Shown one piece after another: positions 1-9,080 of a stretch of 64,000 nt of DNA. Below the pieces are notes generated by a model. The model was not told the DNA's origin, did not search any database, and saw nothing but the letters and a program-made list of their open reading frames with translations. Made by a program: the position numbers and the translations under genes. The DNA comes from Verrucomicrobium sp. (lineage in GTDB: Bacteria > Verrucomicrobiota > Verrucomicrobiia > Methylacidiphilales > UBA1321): positions 1 to 64,000 of the forward strand of contig JAFIGT010000018.1 of NCBI GenBank assembly GCA_017849585.1, read 5' to 3'. Position 1 is the stretch's first letter. The number at the start of each line of letters is the position of its first letter.

Positions 1-115
1 ACACACCCCGGCGCTACGCGCCACCCCTCTTGATAGAGGGGATTCATGCTGGCGAGATTCACAGTTGCCGAAATCCCCTCTATCAAGAGGGGTGGCGCGT
101 AGCGCCGGGGTGTGT
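1..115. repeat. Large palindromic repeat (REP/MITE-like)
   Basis: Positions 1-44 and 72-115 are perfect reverse complements (44 bp arms) around a 27 bp loop. Each arm contains a nested hairpin, CCCCTCT-TGAT-AGAGGGG (24-41 in the left arm). The left arm begins at the window edge, so the element may extend further. No ORF lies inside. It could be a REP-type or miniature mobile element, or a very strong transcription barrier ahead of the GH2 gene. No second copy was noticed in this window. Confidence 0.85.
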
Positions 116-150
116 GAAGCCTATACGAATGCTATTTTCTCAAGCTATTT

Positions 151-2004
151 ATGCTACTGGTAGCACGCAAGAAGGCTTTGACATGGCCCGCCGCGGTCCA
201 TAGTAATGTCGTGTCACCCAGTACTTCTGCCCACCTGCTGTCTCCCTCCCGCAAACGGGACCGGAATCCTCTTTCCTCCCCGCGCCCTTCTCTCACGGCG
301 CTGCCACTGCAACCGGTTCGCCCGGTCCGATCGCTGAATGGCCTGTGGAACTTCGCGTTCCTCGGCGACATCGAGCTCGAGTCCTTCGATCCGTCGCAAC
401 GCCACGAGTGGGAACGGCTTCCCGTGCCCAGCGCGTTTGACGTCCTCCCCGCCTATGCGGGAAAGCGCGGCGCGGCGGTGTACGAAACCACCTTCGACGT
501 GCCTGCTCATCAACCCGCTCGAATCGAATTCGGTGCGGTCTCGATGTGGGGCCGTGTTTATATCGACGGCGTTCTCTGCCACGAACAGCGTTGCGGCTTC
601 GCGCAGTTCTCCATCCTGTTGCCCACCTCTGCATCGACCCGCCGCACGCTTACTGTTCTGGTCGACAATCGGTTCGATGCCAAACGACTCCCGATGCACG
701 AGGAGAAATTCGATTTCTATCAATACGGCGGCATCCTGCGCGACGTCACCTGCCACCTCCTGCCGGTCACCGGGCTTTTCCTCGACCGGGTGCAAGTCAC
801 ACCCCTCGCCGGGTATGCTTCCGGTGAAATCTCACTCGCACTCACGCTCAGCACGACACCGAAGGAAGCCCAGATCGTGGCCATCCAGTTCGACGACGAA
901 CCCGCGCAACAGCACTCGCTCACGGCAGCTCTCACCACGCTCACGCCTCACGTTCCCTCGCCGCGCGTCTGGTCGCCGCAATCGCCGCATCTTCACCGGG
1001 TCCGCGTCGTCCTGCTCGATCGCAATGGTCACCCGCTCGACGATCTCACCACCCGCTTTGGCCTGCGCCGGATCGAAGTCCGCAACGGCCAGTTGCAACT
1101 CAACGGCGATCGACTCATTCTCCGCGGCTACAACCGCCATGAATGGCATCCCCACTACGGTCCGTGCACACCGCTCCTGCAAATGGTCAACGATCTCCAG
1201 ATGTTGCGCGACCTCGACTGCAACTTTGTCCGCGGCTCGCACTATCCACAGGACGCCCGTTTCCTCGATCTGTGCGACGAACTGGGCTTCCTCGTCTTCG
1301 AGGAAAATCTTGGCTGGCAGCAGGACCGTAACGTCCTCAACAATCCCGACTACCGCCGCGATCACGCCAGTTCCCTCCTCGCCATGGTGTACGCCTCCTA
1401 CAATCATCCCTGCATCATCCTGCGCGGATTTCTCAACGAAGCGGAGAGCGACCAACCCGCCTCGCGAGCCATCTATGAGGAATCGGCCGCGCTCTTGCGC
1501 CAGCACGATCCGTCCCGCCTCGTCACCTACGCCACGGATCGTCTCCCCAACGGAAAACCAGATCTCAATCTCGATCTTGTCGATCTCATCTCGATCAATC
1601 TCTACCCCGGCTGGTACGGTTGCGAAGGCGTGGAAGATCCCCTCACCCTCATCGCGCCATGCATGGACAAGATGGTGCGCCTGGTGGATGAAATGGGCTT
1701 TGGCGAAAAACCGGTTTTCTTTTCCGAAATTGGCGCGGAAGGGCTCTATGGATGGCACGATCCCCATCACGACTTTTTCAGTGAAGAATACCAGGCCGCC
1801 TATCTCGCCACCGCCTGCACCAAGGCGCTCTCGCTCGACCGCTGCTGTGGCATCGCACTCTGGCAATTTTGCGACATCCGCACCTACGGCAAGGGCAAAT
1901 CACTCATGCGCCCCCGAACCTTCAACAACAAGGGAACCGTCGACGAATACCGCCGCCCTAAACTCGCTTACGCAGCGGTGAAAAAGATTTTTTCAGAAAA
2001 ATAA
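151..2004 (+). CDS. Glycoside hydrolase family 2 (beta-glucuronidase/beta-galactosidase type)
   Basis: A 617-residue GH2 enzyme that should hydrolyse beta-linked galactoside, glucuronide or similar residues. The family layout is visible: a jelly-roll sugar-binding domain opening with SLNGLWNFAF (about residue 62), an immunoglobulin-like middle domain, then a TIM barrel. The likely acid/base is Glu430 (LNEAE) and the nucleophile Glu526 (FSEIGAEG); the WQF-D end of the barrel resembles beta-glucuronidases. No signal peptide is seen, so it is probably cytoplasmic. The first 50 or so residues lack domain similarity and the true start could lie downstream of 151. Substrate is not determined by sequence. 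Confidence 0.88.
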   Translation: MLLVARKKALTWPAAVHSNVVSPSTSAHLLSPSRKRDRNPLSSPRPSLTALPLQPVRPVRSLNGLWNFAFLGDIELESFDPSQRHEWERLPVPSAFDVLPAYAGKRGAAVYETTFDVPAHQPARIEFGAVSMWGRVYIDGVLCHEQRCGFAQFSILLPTSASTRRTLTVLVDNRFDAKRLPMHEEKFDFYQYGGILRDVTCHLLPVTGLFLDRVQVTPLAGYASGEISLALTLSTTPKEAQIVAIQFDDEPAQQHSLTAALTTLTPHVPSPRVWSPQSPHLHRVRVVLLDRNGHPLDDLTTRFGLRRIEVRNGQLQLNGDRLILRGYNRHEWHPHYGPCTPLLQMVNDLQMLRDLDCNFVRGSHYPQDARFLDLCDELGFLVFEENLGWQQDRNVLNNPDYRRDHASSLLAMVYASYNHPCIILRGFLNEAESDQPASRAIYEESAALLRQHDPSRLVTYATDRLPNGKPDLNLDLVDLISINLYPGWYGCEGVEDPLTLIAPCMDKMVRLVDEMGFGEKPVFFSEIGAEGLYGWHDPHHDFFSEEYQAAYLATACTKALSLDRCCGIALWQFCDIRTYGKGKSLMRPRTFNNKGTVDEYRRPKLAYAAVKKIFSEK

Positions 2005-2025
2005 TCCATTGATGTATTCGATCGC

Positions 2026-2724
2026 ATGATTCACTCATCCCGGTGCGGCTTCAGCCTCACGGAACTGCTCGTCACGTTGTCCATCATCGTGATCCTGACC
2101 GTGCTGCTGGTCCCGACCGTTCGCAACAGTCTTGAAGCTACCCGGCAGACCAAATGTGCCAGCCAGTTGCGACAGATCGGCATGGGCCTTTTCAGCTATG
2201 CCGCAGAGAATGGGGGCAAGCTCCCTCCCACCTCCTCCGTTTACCCACCCACAGACGAAAAAGACGCGTGGGGACGTGCCATCTGGACCTACGTGGGCTA
2301 TCCCGAATCAGCCTTCAGCTATCTACGCAATGATCTATTGGCAAAAGCAGGAGCGAAGCAGGACAACGTCTTTCGGTGCCCCTCCACCTTGATCAAGTCC
2401 ACCGCCAATCCCTCCGTCGGCACCGTCAACTCCAACCGCTTTTCCTATGGCTTGAATTTCAGCCCACTTGCAGCCATGGGCATCACCGGTGAAGCCAAAT
2501 GGACCGCTGGAATTCCCCTCGCCAGCATCTCCCGCCCGGCGGCCACGGCCATGGTCACCGAGGACAGTTTTTGCCGGGGCGACTGGTGGGGATATACACT
2601 ATACTTCGGACTCATTCCCCACCAGGGCGGCGCCAACGTGCTCTTTTTTGATGGCCATGTCCAGTGGTTCCGCCCCAGCGATCTTCCCGAAAAGGAATCC
2701 GATCCATTCTGGGGCGGAATTTAA
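2026..2724 (+). CDS. Prepilin-type N-terminal cleavage/methylation protein, H-x9-DG family
   Basis: A 232-residue type IV pseudopilin-like protein. The N-terminus has a short basic leader and the prepilin peptidase site GFSLTELLVTLS, with the Glu at position +5 of the mature protein, followed by a hydrophobic helix that anchors it in the inner membrane. The C-terminal part ends in the H-x9-DG signature (H-QGGANVLFF-DG). These proteins are massively paralogous in Verrucomicrobiota, Lentisphaerae and Planctomycetes, usually next to glycosidases, as here (21 bp after the GH2 gene). Their role, secretion pseudopilus or surface display, is not settled. Confidence 0.9.
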   Translation: MIHSSRCGFSLTELLVTLSIIVILTVLLVPTVRNSLEATRQTKCASQLRQIGMGLFSYAAENGGKLPPTSSVYPPTDEKDAWGRAIWTYVGYPESAFSYLRNDLLAKAGAKQDNVFRCPSTLIKSTANPSVGTVNSNRFSYGLNFSPLAAMGITGEAKWTAGIPLASISRPAATAMVTEDSFCRGDWWGYTLYFGLIPHQGGANVLFFDGHVQWFRPSDLPEKESDPFWGGI

Positions 2725-2730
2725 ACCGAC

Positions 2731-5700
2731 TTACTGGCCGATATAGTTGAACGTCACGTCATCGATCAAGACCGTGCCAGCTCCCTCGTAAATACCCGTC
2801 ATGATCGCCGCCGATTGCGTTAGCGCCGAGCTGAACGTGTAGGTGTAATTCACCTGCGTATACGCTCCTCCCGCCACCACGTTGGAGCAAGTTTTCATGT
2901 ACGTCTGTCCGTCATCGCGATTATAAATCGCTATGTACGGGAGGGCCGTCTCCCCGGCATTCAAGCGCCGGACATACGCCGTAATTTGATACGGCCCCGG
3001 CTTAATAATGCGGGTATTCTGGAAGAGATACACCCGGGTTGCTCCACCCGTTCCACCTCCCGCCGAATACACGCTCATCGCGTAGTTCCCGGATTGCCGG
3101 GATGAATTCGTCAGCGTGATGACACCGTTCGGATCGTATGTGTTACTACGCAGCGTCCAGTACATCGGCGCACAAGAGGCAAGACCTCCCGTTTGGAGAT
3201 CGCCGCTCAGATCCTCGAAGCTCGTATTGAGCAACAGCGGTGCTGCCTCCAGCAATCCCACGCCGGTGATGTTCAGTGATGACGTGCTCACCACGTACGC
3301 AATATCAGCAATATCAAGCGCCGTGGTTCCGCCACTCACCGTTGTCGTCAACGGCTTGCCAAAGCTGTCGATCGCCGACAGCACCGTACCGCTGACCGTC
3401 ACCACGTTCCGCGCGAGTTCCTGGCCGAGCATGCTCAACGTCTTGCCATCCTTGCGGGTGAAGTAATGCCGGACACCAAAATTACTGAGGCCGGAGAAGC
3501 TATACTTGCCCATATACGCATCCGCCTTGCGCATCTGTGTGGCAAAGACACCCTGCACGTAACTATCCAGAGTCGGCGAGAGCGCATACGGATCGAAGCA
3601 CAGATCAGGAAATCCGAACTGATAGAACCGGTCAATGCCCTGGTCGAGATAGCGCAGATAAAGATACGGCGTCAGGAAAAGACGATCCTTTTCATAACTG
3701 ACAGTATCCCACATCTGCTCAGTCATCCAATGCGGTGCCCCCGCTCCCTTTTTCGCATAAAGCGCCGAATTTAGGGCATCGACCTTCGTATTATCGTATC
3801 CATGCGAGGCAAACGTGTCGAATGACGAAGCCGCCCCAGCGTTCAGCAAGTCATAGGGCATGTTCACATCGGCAGCGGAAACGAGACTGAACCCGCTGAT
3901 CAACACATTGCAGGTCGGGTCCGCCAGCTTGGCTTGCGTATACGCCGTCTGCAGCAACGCCAGATATTCCGATGTCGTGCCGGAGAAGCTGTAGTACGGG
4001 AAGGACGGATGCCAGTCGACCTCGTTCCAGATCTCCCAGTTCTTCACATCATTCTTATACCGCGATACCACTTGGTACACGTAGTTGCCCCACTCGGCGT
4101 TATCCCGCGGCTTCCAGCGGCCAGACATCTTGCTGTAGCTCGAATAACTGTTCTTGTACGTCGCTCCGGGGTCGGTCGCCGCCCAAGGCGGAGGATTGCC
4201 GAGCAAGCCGATCAGATCGACTCCCGCCGCCTTGGCCTGGCGCACCAGCATGTCCGTGCGCGTCCAGTTGAACCCGGTAGTTCCAGTCCCCTCCGTCGGC
4301 TGGACCGCGAACCAATAAAACCCACTCAGATCGCCAAAGGTGCGGTTTGCCTTGATGCCCATCCGGCTCAGCACCACCGGGGAATAATCCTCAATCGGGA
4401 AATGATGCCCCAAATAACGTTCCCACGTGCCATCAGCCACGCTCGTGTCGTTTGCTGGATATACAGCAATAGCACTATCGTACACCGTTGCCACCGCATT
4501 CGGATCGGTAACGGTCGTGCGCAGTTTGTAATGGCCACGCGTCGCCAAAGCCGTCAGCGGAATCGTCGTCACCCGATGCACATAATCCGCCGCAATGCCA
4601 ACGCTCGTCGTCGTATTCGATACCGTCACGCCCAACCGGTTCGTCGCCACGATATTCACCGAGTAAGTCTTTGTCGCAGCGGAATGATTAATCCCGACCA
4701 GCGAGTAAGCCGGAGTCACGCCTTCCACCAAGGATTGATCCTCCACCTTCCACACAGGCGTCAATGACGAGAAGCTCAGCGTACCCTGCCGCGTCGTGTG
4801 GAAATACTGCGTCCGCCTGAGGTTATTCGATGCCAGCAGAGTCGTGCGCGAATCCGCCGCCAACGCGGTTGCGGGATTGGCGCTCAGGCTGCTTGTCGAC
4901 AATGCCACGTCGGAAATTTTCACCTCGGAGATATAGAACGGATCCAGTTTTTCCACCCGGAACGTTGCCGGCAGAGGAGAAATGGCCCCGCCCGGAGCCG
5001 TTGCGCTCGCGGAAAGCGTACCGTTGACGTAGACATTCACCTGGCTGCCCCACGACATCGCCACGCGCACCTTTTGTCCTGCCGCCGGAGCAAAGCTCGA
5101 AAATGGCGCATAAGCCGATCCCGTATTATTCCGCGCCAGCCCCCACAATCCCGTGCCGCCACCCGCCGATGGAACATACAGCCCCATCAATGTCTTGCCG
5201 CCCGAGACGAGTTTTTGCGCAGGCAACACCTTGAAGAGAAAATCATAGGCCGTCGAATTACCAAATTGAGCGATGGGCCGCGACAGCGACAACGTCATCT
5301 CGATCGTCCCCTGATCCGGCAGGATCACGCCGGGCGCGTACGCCTCATACCATTGCGAATCGTTCGTGATGAGGATATCGTCGAACTTCGCCGTGATAAC
5401 GTCGTTCGTGCCGGTGACAAATAGCAGGTTCGCCGCCGGGTTCACCAAGGGATTCACCGCCGAAAGCCACGGGACCGTACCGCCATTGACCGCCTGCACC
5501 GCGTCCGTGCAATCCGTGGTCGTGCCATTTCCGGACAACGTCACCTTCGTATATTTCTTCAACAGCGGATCCACCGTGATACTCACCCGCACGTACCCCG
5601 TACTCGTCGGTGCATACGTGGAATAATTCCCCAACGTCACCGCCGTCGCTCCCGTTCCGGTGGAATTGGACACATACAACACCAGCGTGCCATCATGGTA

Positions 5701-6204
5701 CATGAACGCCGCCCAATCTTTTCCCGTCGTCAGATCGGTCGTGGCCGCCCCGAAATAGACCTGCGCCTGATTCCCCGTGCCCGCGCTCACCCCGGTCAAA
5801 TTCATCGCGAAGGAGAGCGTGAACGGCTGCATCAAATCGAGTCCATTCACTCCGGCCAGATTCAGGTAAGCGCCATAAGCCGTCGACGAGCTCGCATCGC
5901 TGATCTGGAACGCCATCGCTCCCGCCGCCGGATTACTCGTCGTCAACGTCATCGCATTCGTGGAGCCGAACAGCGTCGTCCACACATTCCCTGATGGCGC
6001 CTGCACATCGCGCACTCCGATGACCGTTCCACCCGCCGTATACGAAGGAGATCCGGTGGACTGACTGGTTTCAAAGCTGGTAGCGAATTGGGCCCGTACT
6101 TCTCCTGAGATCAAAAACCCCACCAGCCAGACGAACAGCCAGGTGAGGAGGCGCAGACAGAACGACGGATATTGAGGTGGTTCCAGTATCGATTTTGGTT
6201 TCAT
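2731..6204 (-). CDS. Large secreted multidomain glycosidase (clan A, GH39-like)
   Basis: About 1157 residues. The start at 6204 puts a signal peptide of the MKPK...GEVRAQ type at the N-terminus; an upstream in-frame start (6276) would add 24 residues ahead of it. After the signal come two beta-sandwich LamG-like stretches, an Ig-like region with CARDB-type wording, then a TIM barrel with WEIWNEVDW (acid/base Glu near 726) and HWMTEQMW (nucleophile Glu near 827), the arrangement of clan GH-A enzymes such as GH39. The last 170 residues (NTSFED...IDDVTF) resemble a CBM4/9 carbohydrate-binding module. It probably degrades an extracellular polysaccharide. No PEP-CTERM tail. It is convergent with the pseudopilin gene, 6 bp apart. 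Confidence 0.75.
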   Translation of the reverse strand: MKPKSILEPPQYPSFCLRLLTWLFVWLVGFLISGEVRAQFATSFETSQSTGSPSYTAGGTVIGVRDVQAPSGNVWTTLFGSTNAMTLTTSNPAAGAMAFQISDASSSTAYGAYLNLAGVNGLDLMQPFTLSFAMNLTGVSAGTGNQAQVYFGAATTDLTTGKDWAAFMYHDGTLVLYVSNSTGTGATAVTLGNYSTYAPTSTGYVRVSITVDPLLKKYTKVTLSGNGTTTDCTDAVQAVNGGTVPWLSAVNPLVNPAANLLFVTGTNDVITAKFDDILITNDSQWYEAYAPGVILPDQGTIEMTLSLSRPIAQFGNSTAYDFLFKVLPAQKLVSGGKTLMGLYVPSAGGGTGLWGLARNNTGSAYAPFSSFAPAAGQKVRVAMSWGSQVNVYVNGTLSASATAPGGAISPLPATFRVEKLDPFYISEVKISDVALSTSSLSANPATALAADSRTTLLASNNLRRTQYFHTTRQGTLSFSSLTPVWKVEDQSLVEGVTPAYSLVGINHSAATKTYSVNIVATNRLGVTVSNTTTSVGIAADYVHRVTTIPLTALATRGHYKLRTTVTDPNAVATVYDSAIAVYPANDTSVADGTWERYLGHHFPIEDYSPVVLSRMGIKANRTFGDLSGFYWFAVQPTEGTGTTGFNWTRTDMLVRQAKAAGVDLIGLLGNPPPWAATDPGATYKNSYSSYSKMSGRWKPRDNAEWGNYVYQVVSRYKNDVKNWEIWNEVDWHPSFPYYSFSGTTSEYLALLQTAYTQAKLADPTCNVLISGFSLVSAADVNMPYDLLNAGAASSFDTFASHGYDNTKVDALNSALYAKKGAGAPHWMTEQMWDTVSYEKDRLFLTPYLYLRYLDQGIDRFYQFGFPDLCFDPYALSPTLDSYVQGVFATQMRKADAYMGKYSFSGLSNFGVRHYFTRKDGKTLSMLGQELARNVVTVSGTVLSAIDSFGKPLTTTVSGGTTALDIADIAYVVSTSSLNITGVGLLEAAPLLLNTSFEDLSGDLQTGGLASCAPMYWTLRSNTYDPNGVITLTNSSRQSGNYAMSVYSAGGGTGGATRVYLFQNTRIIKPGPYQITAYVRRLNAGETALPYIAIYNRDDGQTYMKTCSNVVAGGAYTQVNYTYTFSSALTQSAAIMTGIYEGAGTVLIDDVTFNYIGQ

Positions 6205-6543
6205 TTGGGTTGGGGTGGTTTTGTGTAGGTACAACAAAAGAAGTAACCCGCTCCCGGAATGACTGGTCCGAGGCAACCCAGAAGAAAGAGGAACTCCGAT
6301 TGACAGCCGTGTTCCAAGTGAGGCTTTTATTATCCCAGCTGAAACAGTATTTCCGCTGAATAATTGCCTGATCCATTAGACAAAGTTACTTTTTTCAATA
6401 TTTAGGCGCAACACGCAACGTATTGAACCTGTTAAATAACTTGATCATTGATCCAGATTTTAAACTTAACCTACTGCTAACAAGCAGATTGAATCTGGAT
6501 CGGCTCGCCAGTTCGGAACGGCCAGAGAGAAATGCCTGAAAAA
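6205..6543. other. A+T-rich intergenic region with one inverted repeat
   Basis: 339 bp between the start of the secreted glycosidase and the end of the FAD oxidoreductase, both on the minus strand, so it should carry the glycosidase promoter. The only structure seen is a 9 bp inverted repeat ATCCAGATT/AATCTGGAT at 6451-6459 and 6492-6500 with a 32 bp spacer, which may be a regulator site or a weak terminator of the oxidoreductase gene. No gene is convincing. Confidence 0.4.
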
Positions 6544-7944
6544 TCAGGCGCTCGCCAATGCGCTTAATGACTTTTTAGAATCAATCGAATCTGAAGCTAT
6601 TTCAGGCAAATAGGCGCCCCGCGTCCGCAGACGATGTCGCAGCTGGTTTGTGTCGATTTGATGCACATCCACTGACGACAGTTGCAACGATTGCGCTGCC
6701 GCCACACCCGCTGCTTCGCCCATGGCGAGACAGACCGGCATCACGCGAATACTGCCGTGGACAATCCGTTCGCAGGAAATCGAGCGCCCCGCCACCAGCA
6801 CATTGGAAAGGCCGCGCGGCGTGAGGCACCGATACGGAATCCCGTGCGACTCGCCCTTACCATAGCGATCGAACCGCGTTTCCACGTCGATCTTGTGCGA
6901 GTGAATCGCCTCGTCCTTCGTGAAATGCAGATCGATGAAGTACGAATTGCGGCAAATCTCATCCGGAAAACTCTGCCGCCCCATGTAATCCTGCAAGGTC
7001 AGCACGTAATCACCGATAATCCGCCGCGTCTCCCGCACGCCTAGCACGGAGCCCGTGGTGACGAGGAATGCACGGCCAAACGCTTCCGGCAAATACTCCG
7101 CCAGCGCCCGGTGAAACGCCTCCGCCATCTTGCGCCCCATCATCAGCGCCTTGGTCGCGATCTTCGGATCGGTGTTGTCCACCTTCCATAAGTGGCCCGC
7201 ATTGAACCCGATTGTACCCGGTCCGATGAGCGTATTGCATAGGTGAGAATCGGGAATCTCCGGATATTTTCCTGATGCGAGAATGTCAAAGATCGGACTC
7301 TTCTTGTTGTTCGGATGCAGGGACGGTCCGCGATGATAGGCCGCTTCATCCACATTGGAGAGAATGAAGCAATGCGTCGCCGGCTGCGTAGTTCCATCGT
7401 CGTCGCCTTTTTGGAACAGCGCCCCCGCCCACGCGGCAAGGTCCCCGTCGCCCGTGCAGTCGATGAACACCTTGGCTTTGAACGCGGTCAGTCCCGCCTT
7501 GTTCGCCACCACGATGGCATTCACCTCGCGGGCGGAAGCCATCTCCACCGAAGCCAGTGTTGTTTGAAAAAGAACCTCCACACCCGCCTCGGTCACGAGG
7601 TCGTCATAGATCCGCTTCAATTTCTCCGGATCGATCGGCACCCAATCCATGCGGTCGGGCTCGATATGCGCCAGCCCTTTCTTTGAAGCCTGAAAAATCT
7701 TCTCCGCCAGCCCGCGATAAATGATCTTCTCCTGATCCGAGAATGGGCACCATGTCGGCACCAAAGCGGTCGTCCCGGCACCTCCCAACGATCCCGTGCT
7801 CTCGATCAGCAACGTCTTGGCCCCCTCTTCCGCGGCTGCAATCGCCGCCGCACAACCAGCGGGACCACCGCCCACCACAATGACATCCCACGAATCATCG
7901 AAAGGAATGGGACGCGCCGGGAGGGAAAAGGATTTTAAATTCAT
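6544..7944 (-). CDS. FAD-dependent oxidoreductase (FAD_oxidored family)
   Basis: 466 residues. The N-terminus carries a Rossmann FAD-binding motif (VVGGGPAGCAAAIAAAEEG, about residues 25-43) followed by the acidic end of the second strand (LLIES). Further FAD contacts are suggested by DCTGDGDLA and the C-terminal ISCERIVHGSIRVMPVCLAMG segment, typical of the family that contains FAD-dependent dehydrogenases in sugar-utilisation islands of Verrucomicrobiota and Planctomycetes. No signal peptide. It is divergent from an AraC regulator 98 bp away, which probably controls it. Substrate unknown; a polyol or sugar-acid oxidation fits the context. Confidence 0.85.
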   Translation of the reverse strand: MNLKSFSLPARPIPFDDSWDVIVVGGGPAGCAAAIAAAEEGAKTLLIESTGSLGGAGTTALVPTWCPFSDQEKIIYRGLAEKIFQASKKGLAHIEPDRMDWVPIDPEKLKRIYDDLVTEAGVEVLFQTTLASVEMASAREVNAIVVANKAGLTAFKAKVFIDCTGDGDLAAWAGALFQKGDDDGTTQPATHCFILSNVDEAAYHRGPSLHPNNKKSPIFDILASGKYPEIPDSHLCNTLIGPGTIGFNAGHLWKVDNTDPKIATKALMMGRKMAEAFHRALAEYLPEAFGRAFLVTTGSVLGVRETRRIIGDYVLTLQDYMGRQSFPDEICRNSYFIDLHFTKDEAIHSHKIDVETRFDRYGKGESHGIPYRCLTPRGLSNVLVAGRSISCERIVHGSIRVMPVCLAMGEAAGVAAAQSLQLSSVDVHQIDTNQLRHRLRTRGAYLPEIASDSIDSKKSLSALASA

Positions 7945-8042
7945 ACAGCTCTAGAGTGGTTGTGTCGTTACCCTAAATTAGATCGGCACCCCGAGTCCCG
8001 CCAGTAAATCGAATTGCCAGATTTCCCTAAATAGTTATATAA
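7945..8042. promoter_or_regulatory. Divergent promoter region with CCCTAAAT direct repeats
   Basis: The 98 bp between the divergent FAD oxidoreductase and AraC genes hold two identical octamers CCCTAAAT at 7971-7978 and 8025-8032, 54 bp apart. Two direct half-sites at such spacing would suit an AraC-family dimer, but this is only a pattern and may be chance. Confidence 0.3.
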
Positions 8043-8978
8043 ATGCGGCATATGGCTCCCGCTCCCGAACCGGTCGATCCTTTGGAGAACTGGTTTGATT
8101 TCCGCGTGCAACTCCTCTGGGCCTATGATGGTCCCCTCGAGAAATGGCGTTCCTGCGCCCTCGAAACGGAGGCCATCGCCGCGTGGCTCCTGCACAAAGG
8201 CTCCGTCACCCTCACGTACAAAGGCGGCACGGAAATTCATGGTCCCGGCCGCTGGATCTTTCCCCGCGCCGAAGACGGCTGGCAGGACTTCAGCGAGGAC
8301 ACAGAAATCCTCTCCATCCGGTTCGCCGCGGAATGGCCCACGGGTCAATCGCTCTTCGATCGCTCGCGAACCCTCTCGATTCCCGCCGAGCAACTTCCCC
8401 ACATGACCCGCATCGCCCAGAGGCTCGCACGTCTCGTAGCCGTCAGTTATCCCGGCGTGAAAGAAGAATTGCGCCGCATGCCGGGTACGCCGGAAAAATT
8501 CTTCGAGTTACAACGACTGCTCTACGGCTGGATGCTCGAGTACACCGCCGCGATGAAAAAACAGAAGCTCGATCCGCACGTCATGGCGCAAATCGACAGC
8601 CGCGTACGCATCGCCATTCACCTGATGGAAATGCGGAGCCTGAGCCAGCCCCTGCGCGAGCAGGAACTCGCCAAGAATGCGGGCCTCAGCACCAGACAGC
8701 TCAATCGCCTCTTCGTCCGCCAAATGGGCAAGACCCCCGCCGATTATTGGGAGGAGAAGCGCATCAACTCTGCCCGCCTCGCCCTCCTGCGCTCCGATCA
8801 GAATATCAAAGCTATTGCCTTCGATCTTGGCTTCAGTTCGCTGCCCCACTTCTCCACTTGGATCAAAAAGAAGTTCGGCAAATCCCCGCGCGATCTGCGC
8901 CTCGACAGCGAGTTACGGCAACTCTCCCAATCCGAAGCCCGTCAGGTCCTCAAACGCAAGAAATCGACTTCGAAGTAA
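8043..8978 (+). CDS. AraC family transcriptional regulator
   Basis: 311 residues. The C-terminal 100 residues have two helix-turn-helix motifs: LAKNAGLSTRQLNRLFVRQM and IKAIAFDLGFSSLPHFSTWIKKKFGKSP, the second being the strongly conserved AraC/XylS signature. The N-terminal 150 residues (HKGSVTLTY, IHGPGRWIF) look like a cupin effector-binding domain. It is read divergently from the FAD oxidoreductase and faces the GPH symporter gene convergently, so these are likely targets. A second Met four codons in is an alternative start. Confidence 0.9.
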   Translation: MRHMAPAPEPVDPLENWFDFRVQLLWAYDGPLEKWRSCALETEAIAAWLLHKGSVTLTYKGGTEIHGPGRWIFPRAEDGWQDFSEDTEILSIRFAAEWPTGQSLFDRSRTLSIPAEQLPHMTRIAQRLARLVAVSYPGVKEELRRMPGTPEKFFELQRLLYGWMLEYTAAMKKQKLDPHVMAQIDSRVRIAIHLMEMRSLSQPLREQELAKNAGLSTRQLNRLFVRQMGKTPADYWEEKRINSARLALLRSDQNIKAIAFDLGFSSLPHFSTWIKKKFGKSPRDLRLDSELRQLSQSEARQVLKRKKSTSK

Positions 8979-9080
8979 TCCGTTCCTGTCCCGTCTTTAG
9001 CTGGCTAGTCGATGGCAAGCGACCGCTCATTCCTAGTGCGACGTCGCATGCTTCACACTGAAAACTGAAAACGACCTCTG

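Noticed and set aside
338-1981. 547-codon plus-strand frame within the GH2 gene
   Set aside because: Ser/Thr/Pro/Arg-rich translation in the +1 frame of a recognisable GH2 gene; no motif.
9037-9048. 12 bp perfect palindrome TGCGACGTCGCA between the AraC and symporter genes
   Set aside because: Perfect but very short, in a convergent gap without T runs; not enough to call a terminator or site.
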